A stretch of DNA of 32,674 nt from Chloroflexota bacterium (lineage in GTDB: Bacteria > Chloroflexota > Dehalococcoidia > UBA2979), in contig CANFFZ010000007.1 in assembly GCA_947446155.1 (NCBI GenBank), positions 1 to 32,674 on the forward strand. Direction: 5' to 3'. Below, in pieces: positions 16,505-23,788 of the stretch. Under the pieces are notes generated by a model. It did not search any database and was not told where the DNA came from. It saw nothing but the letters and a program-made list of their open reading frames with translations. Both the position numbers and the translations under genes were made by a program. Every line of letters begins with the position of its first letter. The first letter of the stretch is position 1.

Positions 16505-18118
16505 CTACCACTGGTAGGTCTGGAACACCCAGTCGAGCAGCGCCACGGCGCTGTCCTCGCGGTTGGGGTCGCCGAGGATCGTCACAAACACTCGATGCCC
16601 GTTGCGGACAGCCGAGACCACGATCGTGCGTCCCGCTTCCTCCGTGAAGCCCGTTTTGACACCGTCCGTGCCCGGATAGCGCCGCAACAGCGAGTTCGTG
16701 TTGTAGAGGTCGAGCGTGCGGGAGCCGCCTGTCGTGCGGAGCGGCGTCCCGACGATCTCGCGGAACAGCGGCAGGGTCATGCCGTAGCGCGCCATCATCG
16801 CGAGGTCGTACGCGGTGCTGCGGTGCAGCGGTGACCCCAGCCCGTGCGGGTCGGTGAATGTGGTGCCCGTGAGGCCGAGCCTCCGCGTGAGTGTGTTCAT
16901 CTGCTTCACGAACGCCGTCTCATTGCCCGCTTCGTACCGTGCGATGGCGAGCGCGGCGTCGTTGCCGGAGGGGAGCATGAGCCCGTAGAGCAGGTCGCGC
17001 ATGCTGTAGCACTCACCTGGCCGGAGTCCCATGATCGTGCTCTGGTCGGTCGCGGCCATGCGCGGGCCATCGACATCCACTGTCACACCCGCACCGACCT
17101 CAGTCCCCTCGACGGCAAGGATCGCCGTGGCGATCTTGGTGAGGCTGGCGGGTGCGCGTGGGGTGTTTCCGTTCTTGTCGTAGAGCAGGGTGCCCGAGTC
17201 GCCATCGATGATTGCGACGGCGGCGGCGCTGACCTGCGGGGCGGGCCTCAGGCCGATCTTGCGAGGTGCGTTGATGGAGGCAGCCTGGACCGTCGCGGGC
17301 ACGATGACCGTGGTCTGCGCGCCCGTCGCGGCACAATTCAGCATCAGCGCGGTCCCGGCGGGGATACGGATGCTGAAGAGGACCTGCCACTCCGCGTTGA
17401 CGAAGTCTGGGACGCCCACGAGGTATGGCACCAGCCCGCCACCCGGGCGGTTGGCGTAAATCGCCGTGATCCGGCAGCCCTGTGCCTCTGTGGCGGTGCT
17501 GAGGGCGTTCATCGTGCCGCCGCCCCAGAGGGCGAGGTTGATGCCGCTGGGCGATAGCGAGGTGTTCAGCCCCGGACGCACGGGTGACGCGCTGCCGATG
17601 CAAGCGGCGGTCCCGGCGGCTGAGCTCGATGTGCTGACCGGGACACTTGGTGCGGGCGCGGCCACTGGCGCGCTGGAGAGGTAGACATCAGCGACCCAGC
17701 CGGTGAGGCCGCTGGTGGTCACGAACTGCCATCGGTAGCCGTCCGCCTCGCGGACCATCGGCAGGATCACGGCGGTACCGCCGCTCCCGACGCACGCCAG
17801 GGGCGTCCCCGTCAGGCTCGGCTCGGGACGGACGCGGAGGCAGTCGCCGTCGGCGGCGATGTAGGCGAGGCTGCCGGCGGGTAGGGGATCACGAGGCGCC
17901 GCGATGATGCTGCTTCGGGCGCTCTCGGGCGGGGCGGCGGTCACCGGGAGCAACGGGAACAGCAGGCTGGCCACGAGCGCCAGCAAGGACGCCAGCGCCG
18001 CACGTCGAATGCCGCGGAGCGTCTGAGGGGTGCCCTGATGACGAGGACGCGGCGCGGGTACGCGCTGCGGCGACGTGGGGGTCACGTCTGTCTTCACGTG
18101 CGTCGACTCCGGCCCCAC
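16505..18118 (-). CDS. dacA: D-alanyl-D-alanine carboxypeptidase (S11) with SH3-like and unnamed domains
   Basis: 537 residues from GTG 18118. An N-terminal basic stretch and membrane segment (about 38-60) lead to an SH3-type domain (about 84-148: CLRVRPEPS... ending GLTGWVADVYL). Then comes an unnamed two-Cys domain (about 193-262), then the S11 peptidase (about 290-537). The active site is complete: SLTK (Ser325, Lys328), SGN (384-386) and KTG (488-490). The enzyme trims the terminal D-Ala from peptidoglycan stems outside the membrane. SH3-type domains usually bind cell wall. The unnamed domain also ends the TIG protein at 11066-12766. A later GTG (residue 8) is an alternative start. The C-terminal PBP5 beta domain seems absent. 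Confidence 0.92.
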   Translation of the reverse strand: MGPESTHVKTDVTPTSPQRVPAPRPRHQGTPQTLRGIRRAALASLLALVASLLFPLLPVTAAPPESARSSIIAAPRDPLPAGSLAYIAADGDCLRVRPEPSLTGTPLACVGSGGTAVILPMVREADGYRWQFVTTSGLTGWVADVYLSSAPVAAPAPSVPVSTSSSAAGTAACIGSASPVRPGLNTSLSPSGINLALWGGGTMNALSTATEAQGCRITAIYANRPGGGLVPYLVGVPDFVNAEWQVLFSIRIPAGTALMLNCAATGAQTTVIVPATVQAASINAPRKIGLRPAPQVSAAAVAIIDGDSGTLLYDKNGNTPRAPASLTKIATAILAVEGTEVGAGVTVDVDGPRMAATDQSTIMGLRPGECYSMRDLLYGLMLPSGNDAALAIARYEAGNETAFVKQMNTLTRRLGLTGTTFTDPHGLGSPLHRSTAYDLAMMARYGMTLPLFREIVGTPLRTTGGSRTLDLYNTNSLLRRYPGTDGVKTGFTEEAGRTIVVSAVRNGHRVFVTILGDPNREDSAVALLDWVFQTYQW

Positions 18119-18129
18119 CGCCTGTCGCG

Positions 18130-18135
18130 AGAATA
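18130..18135 (-). promoter_or_regulatory. -10 box (TATTCT) of the carboxypeptidase gene
   Basis: TATTCT on the minus strand lies 11 nt before GTG 18118. A 4/6 match to the -35 consensus (TTCACC) lies 16 nt further upstream. The leader would be only a few nt. Confidence 0.5.
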
Positions 18136-18190
18136 ACCGGTAACGGGGCCAGGTGAAGGCTCTGACGCAGCTTCAGGTTAACAAATCTTT

Positions 18191-18211
18191 TCGGCGCCCT
18201 CGGGGCGCCGA
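18191..18211 (+). promoter_or_regulatory. Perfect 9-bp dyad in the MerB-like promoter (candidate operator)
   Basis: TCGGCGCCC (18191-18199), a 3-nt spacer, then GGGCGCCGA (18203-18211). The dyad ends 2 nt before the TATTCT -10 box (18214-18219) and fills the -35 to -10 spacer. As no gene ends here, a terminator role is unlikely. Confidence 0.55.
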
Positions 18212-18213
18212 CG

Positions 18214-18219
18214 TATTCT
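18214..18219 (+). promoter_or_regulatory. -10 box of leaderless promoter, MerB-like gene
   Basis: TATTCT, separated from ATG 18226 by 6 nt (TCGCCT). No ribosome site is possible. Confidence 0.55.
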
Positions 18220-18225
18220 TCGCCT

Positions 18226-19104
18226 ATGACTTCGAAGGCTGCCCCCGCAATCGCCCCTCCCGCTGTCGGAGACGCCGTTGTCGTCGACTACCTCATGCGC
18301 CGTTGGCGGCGGCGATTCGACGTGATGACGGTGGGGCAAGCACAGGTCGCGCTCGCGATGCCGGCCAGCCTCCCGCAGCGGCTACGCGTCCTCCGGTGGT
18401 TGAAGCGCAACCCGACGGCGTGGCGCCAGCCCGCGCGCTGGGACGCCACGCCGTACACGCTGACGCTGACCGAGGACGAGAAGCTGCTCGCGCGGCACCT
18501 TGTGGACGGGCGAGCACCCGAGGACGCGGTGAAGCGCGCGGACTTCGACGAGGCGCGCGCGGCGGTAGCGGTGAACGGACTGCGGGCCTTTGGCGTGCTC
18601 CGGGAGGATGCCCTGGCCGATGACCTCACGCCGTTCCTCGCGGGGAACGGGTTCACCTTCCACACGGTGAAGGTGGAGGGCGCTCCCGCCTACAACGTGC
18701 CGTGTGTTATCGACTTCTTGCTGCTCCTGGACGAGGTCTACCCGCACGACCGCCTGACCATCGAGGACGCGTGCGAGCTGACGCACCGTCCCCTGCGCGT
18801 GCGCCTCGATCAGGGCGAGGTCGTCGAGACCGAGCCGAAGGCGACGTTCCTCCTGCGCGGCGGATCCTGCGGGACGAACAACCTGTTCCGCTCCGAGGCT
18901 GCCGCCCGGACCTGGCTCGCGGATCACCCTGATGCGTGTACCGAGGGCGCACCCGTCGAGGCTTATCATCGCGCCATGCTCTTGATGGGCATCACGCTCG
19001 GTACGATCGACGCGCTCCGACGCACACCTGACGAGTACCGCGCCCTGGTCGCCGAGGGCATTCGTCGCGTGACGAAGTCGAAGAAGACCAAGAAGCGCAA
19101 ATAG
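18226..19104 (+). CDS. Alkylmercury-lyase (MerB) family-like protein
   Basis: 292 residues. Residues about 30-130 look like a helical, winged-helix-type N-terminal part. The rest resembles the MerB fold. The residues that matter in MerB (Cys96, Asp99, Cys117, Cys159) have counterparts in order and at similar spacing: Cys160 and Asp163 in NVPCVIDF, Cys183 in EDACELTHRPLRV, and Cys215 in GSCGTNNLF followed by RSEAAARTWLADHPD. MerB breaks carbon-mercury bonds in the cytoplasm. The C-terminus is a lysine-rich tail (KSKKTKKRK). No merA, merR or mercury transporter is nearby, so the role may be different, for example a MerB-like regulator or another thiol chemistry. The family call is by motif; the activity is unproven. 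Confidence 0.68.
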   Translation: MTSKAAPAIAPPAVGDAVVVDYLMRRWRRRFDVMTVGQAQVALAMPASLPQRLRVLRWLKRNPTAWRQPARWDATPYTLTLTEDEKLLARHLVDGRAPEDAVKRADFDEARAAVAVNGLRAFGVLREDALADDLTPFLAGNGFTFHTVKVEGAPAYNVPCVIDFLLLLDEVYPHDRLTIEDACELTHRPLRVRLDQGEVVETEPKATFLLRGGSCGTNNLFRSEAAARTWLADHPDACTEGAPVEAYHRAMLLMGITLGTIDALRRTPDEYRALVAEGIRRVTKSKKTKKRK

Positions 19105-19125
19105 CCCTGGCCAGTCGGGAACGAA

Positions 19126-19149
19126 GAGGCCCGCCAACCGGCGGGCCTC
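19126..19149. terminator. Bidirectional hairpin terminator
   Basis: A perfect 10-bp stem (19126-19135 and 19140-19149) with loop AACC lies between the convergent MerB-like and cupin genes. The minus-strand side is followed by TTCGTTCC; the plus side lacks a T-run. Confidence 0.6.
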
Positions 19150-19171
19150 GACTGTCTGGTCCGTCAGGCGC

Positions 19172-19486
19172 CTAGCGGCGCGGCCCTTCGAAGACGCATG
19201 TGAACGTCACGCCCGTTGCCGTCGCCACACGGTGGTGGACGCCGCCGGCGATCACGTACCGCGAACCCGGCACGAGCGGCTGCCCGCCGTCGTGATCGAG
19301 GTAGAGCGTGCCCTCGCCGGCATTGCAGAGGTAGACCTCGGGCCACGGGTGGGCGTGTCCCTTCGTGCTCTGGTTCGCGTGCAGCACCGTCTCGGAGATG
19401 GTGGTGTCACCTATTGCCATGTCACGGATGAGATAGCGGTGGTCGTCCGCCATCGTGCGCCATTCGAGTTGCGTGAGTGTGGTCAC
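19172..19486 (-). CDS. Small cupin protein
   Basis: 104 residues, one cupin barrel. The start is GTG 19486, which overlaps the glycosyltransferase stop codon (GTGA, 19483-19486). The metal-binding set is visible: His44, His46 and Glu50 in GHAHPWPEVY, and His84/His85 in GGVHHRV. The Gly turns of both cupin motifs are present (GEGTLYLDHDGG, PGSRYVIAGGVHH). This single-domain form may bind a sugar or act as an isomerase or sensor. Tight coupling to a glycosyltransferase suggests a role in sugar metabolism or control, but that is inference. Confidence 0.85.
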   Translation of the reverse strand: MTTLTQLEWRTMADDHRYLIRDMAIGDTTISETVLHANQSTKGHAHPWPEVYLCNAGEGTLYLDHDGGQPLVPGSRYVIAGGVHHRVATATGVTFTCVFEGPRR

Positions 19487-21291
19487 GGGCGGGCCTCCAT
19501 CACAACGGGCTCTGCTACTGCGTGCTGCGGAATGGGAGCGTGGGCATGCGACTCGGCTGCCGCGTGGTGCGCGGCGTCGGCGGCTGTCGCCGCCATCATC
19601 TGGCGGGTGCCCTTCTCGGCCACCTTGTAGACGAGGCCCTTGCCAGTGGCGAGGCGCCACTGGGCATGCAGGGCAGGCATGCTCGCCCAGAAGAAGGTGA
19701 TGAACCCCATCGCGGGCCACATCACGTACTGACGGGCCAGGGCCCAACCGGTCACCCAGTCCGGACGCGCCGGGCGGGTGCGAGTTTCGAAGACGATCAG
19801 CGCCACCAGCGGCAGCAGACAGATCGCGATCAGCAAGCCGTTGAAGTTCAGCCACATGTTCGGCTCGACCACACCGGTCTTGTCGAACGCGAGCCATTTG
19901 TCCACGTTGACGATGTTCTCCGGGTGCCAGCCCGGGCCGGGGATGTGGAACGCCTTGTGCGTCCACCACAGCGGCATCGACGCGCCGAACGTGCCGGACA
20001 TCTTCGCCGGCACCAGGATGCCCAGCGTGACGATGTACCACTGCGCCACCCAGAAGACGTGTGTCTTCGTCAGCGCCAGGGCGAGGAGCAGCCGCCGCCC
20101 GATGGAGAGCGGCCCGCGGCGGAACGTGGCGTTCCACGCGTAGGTGATGTCCGTGGCGCCCCAGGCGTGGCGCTTCGCCTGCTCGTAATGAGCCTTCAGG
20201 GTCTTGGTCATGCCACCCGGGGCGAGTACACAGTCGTTCCCGACGGGGATGTAGACCGGTTCGACGTGGACCCGGTCGCCCAGGGTGAAGCAGGCCTTCA
20301 GGTAGACGTGCCAGTCTTCCGGGATCACTTCCTCGTCCCAGTAGTCGATCTCGTGCAGCATCGACCAGGAGAGCGAGTAGCAGGCAGTCGGGAATTTAAC
20401 CGAGAACGGCAGGACGAGGTTCGCCGTGCGGTTGATGCCGGAGAGGCCGTCCGGGATACGGAGGGCTGCCGGGATATCCCAGATGTTGTTGGAGTTGAAG
20501 ATCGTCGGCTGCCAGAAGGTTCGGTACCGGTCCTTGGCCGCCAGGAACATGTAATTCAGGGTGACGAAGTGGCGCGGGTGGAACACCGCATCGGCGTCAC
20601 ATGAGCTGACGGTGTATCGAGCGATGTCGTCGTGGCCGTCTTCGATGAGACGCTTGTGCGCCTCGCGGGCGGCCCACGCCTCGTTCGAGCCCTTGCCGGC
20701 GAGTTCCCCGGGGATGCCCGCAGGGTGGAACGTGGCGAAGAGGCCTGCGAACGCACCCTGGAACTGCGCGATGAGCCGCTCCGCCTTACCAGCGGCCTCG
20801 GCTTCCCGGGCTTCCATGGCGAGGATCACCACGACCTGCTCCGCGTTCGCCTGGGTGGCGAGGGAGTGGAGCGTACGGGCGAGGCCCTCTTCGTGCTCCT
20901 TGTAGTTGGGGACGATGACGATGTGCCGAGGCCAGTCCCACGCTTGCGCGTCGGAGCAGGTGCGTGCCCACGCCTGGTACTTGCCATGCCAGTCCGTGAC
21001 GGTCCATTGCCGGATACGGCGCAGGCCGACGAAGACGGCGACGCCGACCGAGTACGACCGGATCACCCAGTAGACAAAGAACACGCTGAGCGAGACGGCG
21101 AGGATCGCCGCTGTGGTGTTCGTCCACGGTGCCCAGAAGATCGAGGATGCCATCGCGATCGATAGCACCAGCGGGACGGCATCGCCGACCCGCCACCAGA
21201 AATGCGAGGCCGGCCCCAGAGGGGGCACGGTGCTCCGTGAGTGACCACCCAGCGCACGCGATCGTGCGCTGAGGGCAGTGAAGCTGATCAA
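19483..21291 (-). CDS. Membrane glycosyltransferase, GT2 family (cellulose-synthase-like)
   Basis: 602 residues. Two N-terminal helices (about 38-58 and 62-80) precede a cytoplasmic GT-A domain: IVIVPNYKEHEEGL, nucleotide/metal motif DAD (232-234), the catalytic-base type motif PEDW (324-327) and QAKRHAWG (371-378), close to the processive 'QxxRW'. At least three more helices follow (about 405-430, 488-506 and 530-550). The tail is His-rich (AAHHAAAESHAHAPIPQHAV). The likely job is polymerising or adding sugars at the membrane. The TTG start at 21291 has GGAGAGGG 8 nt upstream; GTG 21228 is an alternative. Its leader contains a c-di-AMP riboswitch. Confidence 0.82.
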   Translation of the reverse strand: MISFTALSARSRALGGHSRSTVPPLGPASHFWWRVGDAVPLVLSIAMASSIFWAPWTNTTAAILAVSLSVFFVYWVIRSYSVGVAVFVGLRRIRQWTVTDWHGKYQAWARTCSDAQAWDWPRHIVIVPNYKEHEEGLARTLHSLATQANAEQVVVILAMEAREAEAAGKAERLIAQFQGAFAGLFATFHPAGIPGELAGKGSNEAWAAREAHKRLIEDGHDDIARYTVSSCDADAVFHPRHFVTLNYMFLAAKDRYRTFWQPTIFNSNNIWDIPAALRIPDGLSGINRTANLVLPFSVKFPTACYSLSWSMLHEIDYWDEEVIPEDWHVYLKACFTLGDRVHVEPVYIPVGNDCVLAPGGMTKTLKAHYEQAKRHAWGATDITYAWNATFRRGPLSIGRRLLLALALTKTHVFWVAQWYIVTLGILVPAKMSGTFGASMPLWWTHKAFHIPGPGWHPENIVNVDKWLAFDKTGVVEPNMWLNFNGLLIAICLLPLVALIVFETRTRPARPDWVTGWALARQYVMWPAMGFITFFWASMPALHAQWRLATGKGLVYKVAEKGTRQMMAATAADAAHHAAAESHAHAPIPQHAVAEPVVMEARP

Positions 21292-21295
21292 TGGC

Positions 21296-21315
21296 GGAAC
21301 CCTCTCCGGGGTTCC
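21296..21315 (-). promoter_or_regulatory. Hairpin over the glycosyltransferase ribosome site (expression platform)
   Basis: GGAACCC and GGGTTCC pair around a 6-nt loop, 4 nt before the TTG start. The purine-rich GGAGAGGG lies in the loop and 3' arm, so folding would hide the ribosome site. It follows the riboswitch aptamer directly and is a likely translational switch. Confidence 0.45.
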
Positions 21316-21320
21316 TCCTT

Positions 21321-21456
21321 ACGCCGACGAGGTGAGCTGACGGGCTACGGGTGGAGGTTCCCGCACTGCCGTCCCCGGTTTCCCGGCTTCGACCGTTACG
21401 CCCCAGTGATTGGTTCCCCCGTACTTGCGGCGCCCATGCGTCTCAAGTTTTGGCGT
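21321..21456 (-). ncRNA. c-di-AMP riboswitch (ydaO-yuaA class)
   Basis: On the minus strand the segment holds the family's conserved blocks in order: closing helix ACGCC (21456-21452), GGGGGAACCAATC (21420-21408), GGGGCGTAAC (21404-21395), CCCGTCAGCT (21344-21335), ACCTCGT (21333-21327) and the pairing partner GGCGT (21325-21321). The ydaO aptamer has 'GGGGAACCAAU', 'GGGGCGAAU' and 'CCCGUCAGCUAACCUCGUAAGCG' in the same arrangement. The size (136 nt) fits. It lies 30 nt before the glycosyltransferase start and should tie expression of the glycosyltransferase-cupin pair to c-di-AMP, usually as an off switch. Confidence 0.88.
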
Positions 21457-21520
21457 CTGCTTTCGGACTCTCGCTCAATCGTCCCTTGTCGACGCCAGCA
21501 ACGCAATACCCCTACCCAAA

Positions 21521-21532
21521 ATGTTCGAACAT
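21521..21532. repeat. 12-bp perfect palindrome ATGTTCGAACAT
   Basis: It lies upstream of the riboswitch on its promoter side. A possible minus-strand -10 box (TATTGC, 21508-21503) lies 12 nt downstream, so it would overlap the -35 zone. It is a candidate operator for the glycosyltransferase operon. The AT-rich palindrome stands out in GC-rich surroundings. Confidence 0.4.
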
Positions 21533-21578
21533 CTGCTCGAATTGGTGGCTACCTGAGCCTGTCCTCGAATCTGAGGAG

Positions 21579-21594
21579 GCGCCGCCAGCGGCGC
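21579..21594 (-). terminator. GC-rich hairpin after the lipoprotein gene
   Basis: GCGCCG and CGGCGC pair around a 4-nt loop, 7 nt after the lipoprotein stop on the minus strand. No U-tract follows. Confidence 0.35.
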
Positions 21595-21600
21595 AACGCT

Positions 21601-22536
21601 CTAGCGGATGCCGCTGTCGAACGAGATATCGAGGGTGGTCCAGCGCCCCGCCTCGACACGGAATTCCTGCGGAGCGGCGGACGGCAATCGTGCCGCCGAG
21701 CCGGACGCGGGCCCGATCACGTACTGCCCTTCAGGCAACGGGAGTGAGAACAGGCCCTCAGCGTCCGACTCCACGGGTGCGACCAGGCGACCGGCGGAGT
21801 TACGGACGACCAGCGAAGCGGCATACGGCCGATCCGGGCACGGCTGGTCGAGGCGCATTACCGGACACATCGGTCCGATGGTGACGCGACCTCGTACGCC
21901 CGAGATGGAGAGGGCCGGTGCGGGAGTGCCGACTCGCAGGTTGAGCGTGTACTCAGTCGGTGGTGGGGTTCCCGCGTGGCGCAATGGCTCGATGCTCACC
22001 GCTTCCAGCGGCAGGTCGCCCAGCAGCCCGGCACCCCGGTCGCCGGCCCGCAGCGTCAGTGTCAGCGCGGCAACGCGGCCATCCGAGTGCTCACCGAGCA
22101 GCCGGACAATGACCTGGCCCGCCCAGATGCATTGGGCGTCCACGGGACAGCGGCTGTCCTCCACGACCTGCGCGAAGCGGATCGTCCACCCGGTGCCTTC
22201 GACCTCGATCCGCGCACCGAGGCGCACGGCCACCATCCGGTCGCGCCCGATCACGGCGTCCACGCCTCGCTCCGGGGTCGCCACGGCAGTCGAGGTCGGC
22301 ACCACCGCGGTGTCGAGCAGCGGCACGCTACCCGGCGGGACTGGAGTTTCTTCGTGGACGAGCGCAACGGGCGAAGTCGCCGGAGCGGTGGGAGCGGGGG
22401 TCGCCTCGGAGGTCGCATCAGGAGCAGGCACGCCGCCGAGGCATGCGCCAAGGAGCAGGCTGGCGAGGGCAGCGAAGCCCAGGGCCCACGTTGCGGTCAG
22501 GCGCGGCGTCTTCTGTGGGTGTGTGTGTCCGCTCAT
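21601..22536 (-). CDS. Lipoprotein with conserved RCPxxxxCIWAG motif and C-terminal regulatory-like domain
   Basis: 311 residues from ATG 22536. The signal peptide ends in lipobox LLGAC (Cys32), followed by a long Ala/Pro/Thr linker. The middle part (about 115-200) has DSRCPVDAQCIWAGQVIVRL, a motif I have seen in many bacterial lipoproteins of unknown function. The C-terminal 95 residues begin GVRGRVTIGPMCPV and PCPDRPYAASLVV, then have DAEGLFSLPLPEGQYVIGP. This looks like a carboxypeptidase-regulatory-like or transthyretin-type beta sandwich with a likely Cys pair. It is anchored outside the membrane. The role is unknown. It is divergent from the haem-binding protein gene. Confidence 0.75.
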   Translation of the reverse strand: MSGHTHPQKTPRLTATWALGFAALASLLLGACLGGVPAPDATSEATPAPTAPATSPVALVHEETPVPPGSVPLLDTAVVPTSTAVATPERGVDAVIGRDRMVAVRLGARIEVEGTGWTIRFAQVVEDSRCPVDAQCIWAGQVIVRLLGEHSDGRVAALTLTLRAGDRGAGLLGDLPLEAVSIEPLRHAGTPPPTEYTLNLRVGTPAPALSISGVRGRVTIGPMCPVMRLDQPCPDRPYAASLVVRNSAGRLVAPVESDAEGLFSLPLPEGQYVIGPASGSAARLPSAAPQEFRVEAGRWTTLDISFDSGIR

Positions 22537-22615
22537 GTGAGGTAAACGACGGCGGGCTCTGGGCCGTTCCATCGCGGCTCGCTGGAATCTGACCTTCTTC
22601 AGCGGAGGTACCGAG

Positions 22616-23161
22616 ATGTGGATCGCGTTCCGGCTGGCGGCATTCGTACTGTTGCTCGCCACGGCACCTCGTTGGTGGCGGACGCTGCGGTCCCTGCCCG
22701 AGGCGTTGGTCGGGCGGCGCTGGATGGCAGTCTTTGACGGCGTGTTGTGGTTGAGCCTCGCGCTGATCCTGATGGTGCAGGTCATTCCGCTCGGGTGGCG
22801 GCACGAAAACCCGGCGGTGGTGTCCGAACCGGCTTGGGACAGTCCGCAAACGCGGGAATTATTCGAGCGCGCCTGCGCCGACTGTCACAGCAATCAGACG
22901 CAGTGGCTCTGGTACGCCAACATCGCGCCGGCCTCGTGGCTCGTGGCGGATGACGTATACGGCGGCCGGGACAGCCTCAACGTCAGCGAGTGGATCGTGA
23001 ACAACGCAAGGAACGCACGGCGCGCTCGCGAGGCAGGCGAGGTCGTGCAGTCCAGATCGATGCCGCCGCTGCAGTACCTGCTGATCCACCCGAAGGCTCG
23101 GCTGACTGGTGCCGAACGCGCCGACCTCGCAAGAGGACTCGAGGCCACGCTGGCGAAATGA
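22616..23161 (+). CDS. Haem-binding domain protein (cytochrome-c type CxxCH)
   Basis: 181 residues. ATG 22616 has GGAGG (22604-22608) 7 nt upstream. Two N-terminal membrane helices (about 3-17 and 41-58) are followed by an outer domain matching the 'Haem_bd' family: ACADCHSNQTQWLWYANIAP with haem attachment motif C87-x-x-C90-H91, then SWLVADDV, LNVSEW, and MPPLQYLLIHPKARLT, whose Met may be the distal ligand. The end is ERADLARGLEATL. It probably binds one covalent haem c and takes part in electron transfer or sensing at the outer membrane face. The stop lies 5 nt before the end of the opposite-strand tRNA. Confidence 0.88.
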   Translation: MWIAFRLAAFVLLLATAPRWWRTLRSLPEALVGRRWMAVFDGVLWLSLALILMVQVIPLGWRHENPAVVSEPAWDSPQTRELFERACADCHSNQTQWLWYANIAPASWLVADDVYGGRDSLNVSEWIVNNARNARRAREAGEVVQSRSMPPLQYLLIHPKARLTGAERADLARGLEATLAK

Positions 23162-23166
23162 CGGAG

Positions 23167-23242
23167 TGGTGCGCCGGGAGGGATTCGAACCCCCGACCGA
23201 TAGTTCCGAAGACTATTGCTCTATCCCCTGAGCTACCGGCGC
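23167..23242 (-). tRNA. tRNA-Arg (UCG anticodon)
   Basis: 76 nt with an encoded CCA end (23169-23167). The acceptor stem is GCGCCGG/CCGGCGC, the D arm GCTC...GAGC, the anticodon stem ATAGT/ACTAT, and the T arm carries TTCGAAT. The 7-nt anticodon loop is CTTCGGA with anticodon UCG (23209-23207), which reads CGA and related Arg codons. A TAAACT box (23256-23251) 8 nt upstream is a plausible -10. Confidence 0.95.
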
Positions 23243-23274
23243 ATGTCGCCAGTTTAAGCCGCCTCGCTGTTACG

Positions 23275-23280
23275 TATCAT
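23275..23280 (+). promoter_or_regulatory. -10 box of leaderless promoter, TPR-like gene
   Basis: TATCAT, 7 nt before ATG 23288. It lies only about 20 nt from the opposite-facing tRNA promoter. Confidence 0.55.
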
Positions 23281-23287
23281 CGACGTC

Positions 23288-23788
23288 ATGGCAACCACTC
23301 CAGAACTCCCGCAGGAGGCGCGTGACGGCCTGACCGGTGCGATGAAACTGCACGCGGTCGGCGAGATCGATGCCGCGCTGGTGATCGCGGAGCGGCTGGT
23401 CGAGTTGTGGCCGGACTTCGGCGATGCCCTGTCTTACCTCGGCCAGACACTAGTGGCGCGGAAGCGGCGGTTTGCGGATGGGCTTGCCATCCTCGGGCGC
23501 GCGGTCGAGGCGTCGCCGAGCGATCCGTACGTGCTCTACTCGGCGGGGTGGTGTACAGAGTTCGTCGCAGAGGAACTGCGGCGGCCGAAGCAGGCGCACC
23601 AGGCCGTCGTGGGCGATGCGGCGCGATACTACGCGGCGGCCAAGGCGCTGTTCCTTGCGGCGCTAGCCCTCGACCCGGATGAGAAACTACGCGGCGACGT
23701 CGAAGACATGCTCAGCGTCGTCAGCAATGCCACGGGCGAACCGTGGGACGAGGGGTTGATCGAACGTGCCGCACCTCGACCTCGCTGA
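23288..23788 (+). CDS. TPR-like helical protein
   Basis: 166 residues, all predicted helical. Two to three tetratricopeptide-type units are visible: LHAVGEIDAALVIAERLVEL with WPDFGDALSYLGQTL; then FADGLAILGRAVEASPSDPY; and a later AKALFLAALALDPDEKL. TPR repeats mediate protein-protein contacts. No signal peptide or membrane segment, so it is cytoplasmic. Its last 23 nt overlap the start of the alpha/beta hydrolase gene, so the two are co-transcribed and probably coupled. Partner unknown. Confidence 0.75.
   Translation: MATTPELPQEARDGLTGAMKLHAVGEIDAALVIAERLVELWPDFGDALSYLGQTLVARKRRFADGLAILGRAVEASPSDPYVLYSAGWCTEFVAEELRRPKQAHQAVVGDAARYYAAAKALFLAALALDPDEKLRGDVEDMLSVVSNATGEPWDEGLIERAAPRPR

Noticed and set aside
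18191..18211. Dyad before the MerB-like gene as a transcription terminator
   Set aside because: Both flanking genes are divergent, so no transcript ends here, and no U-tract follows.
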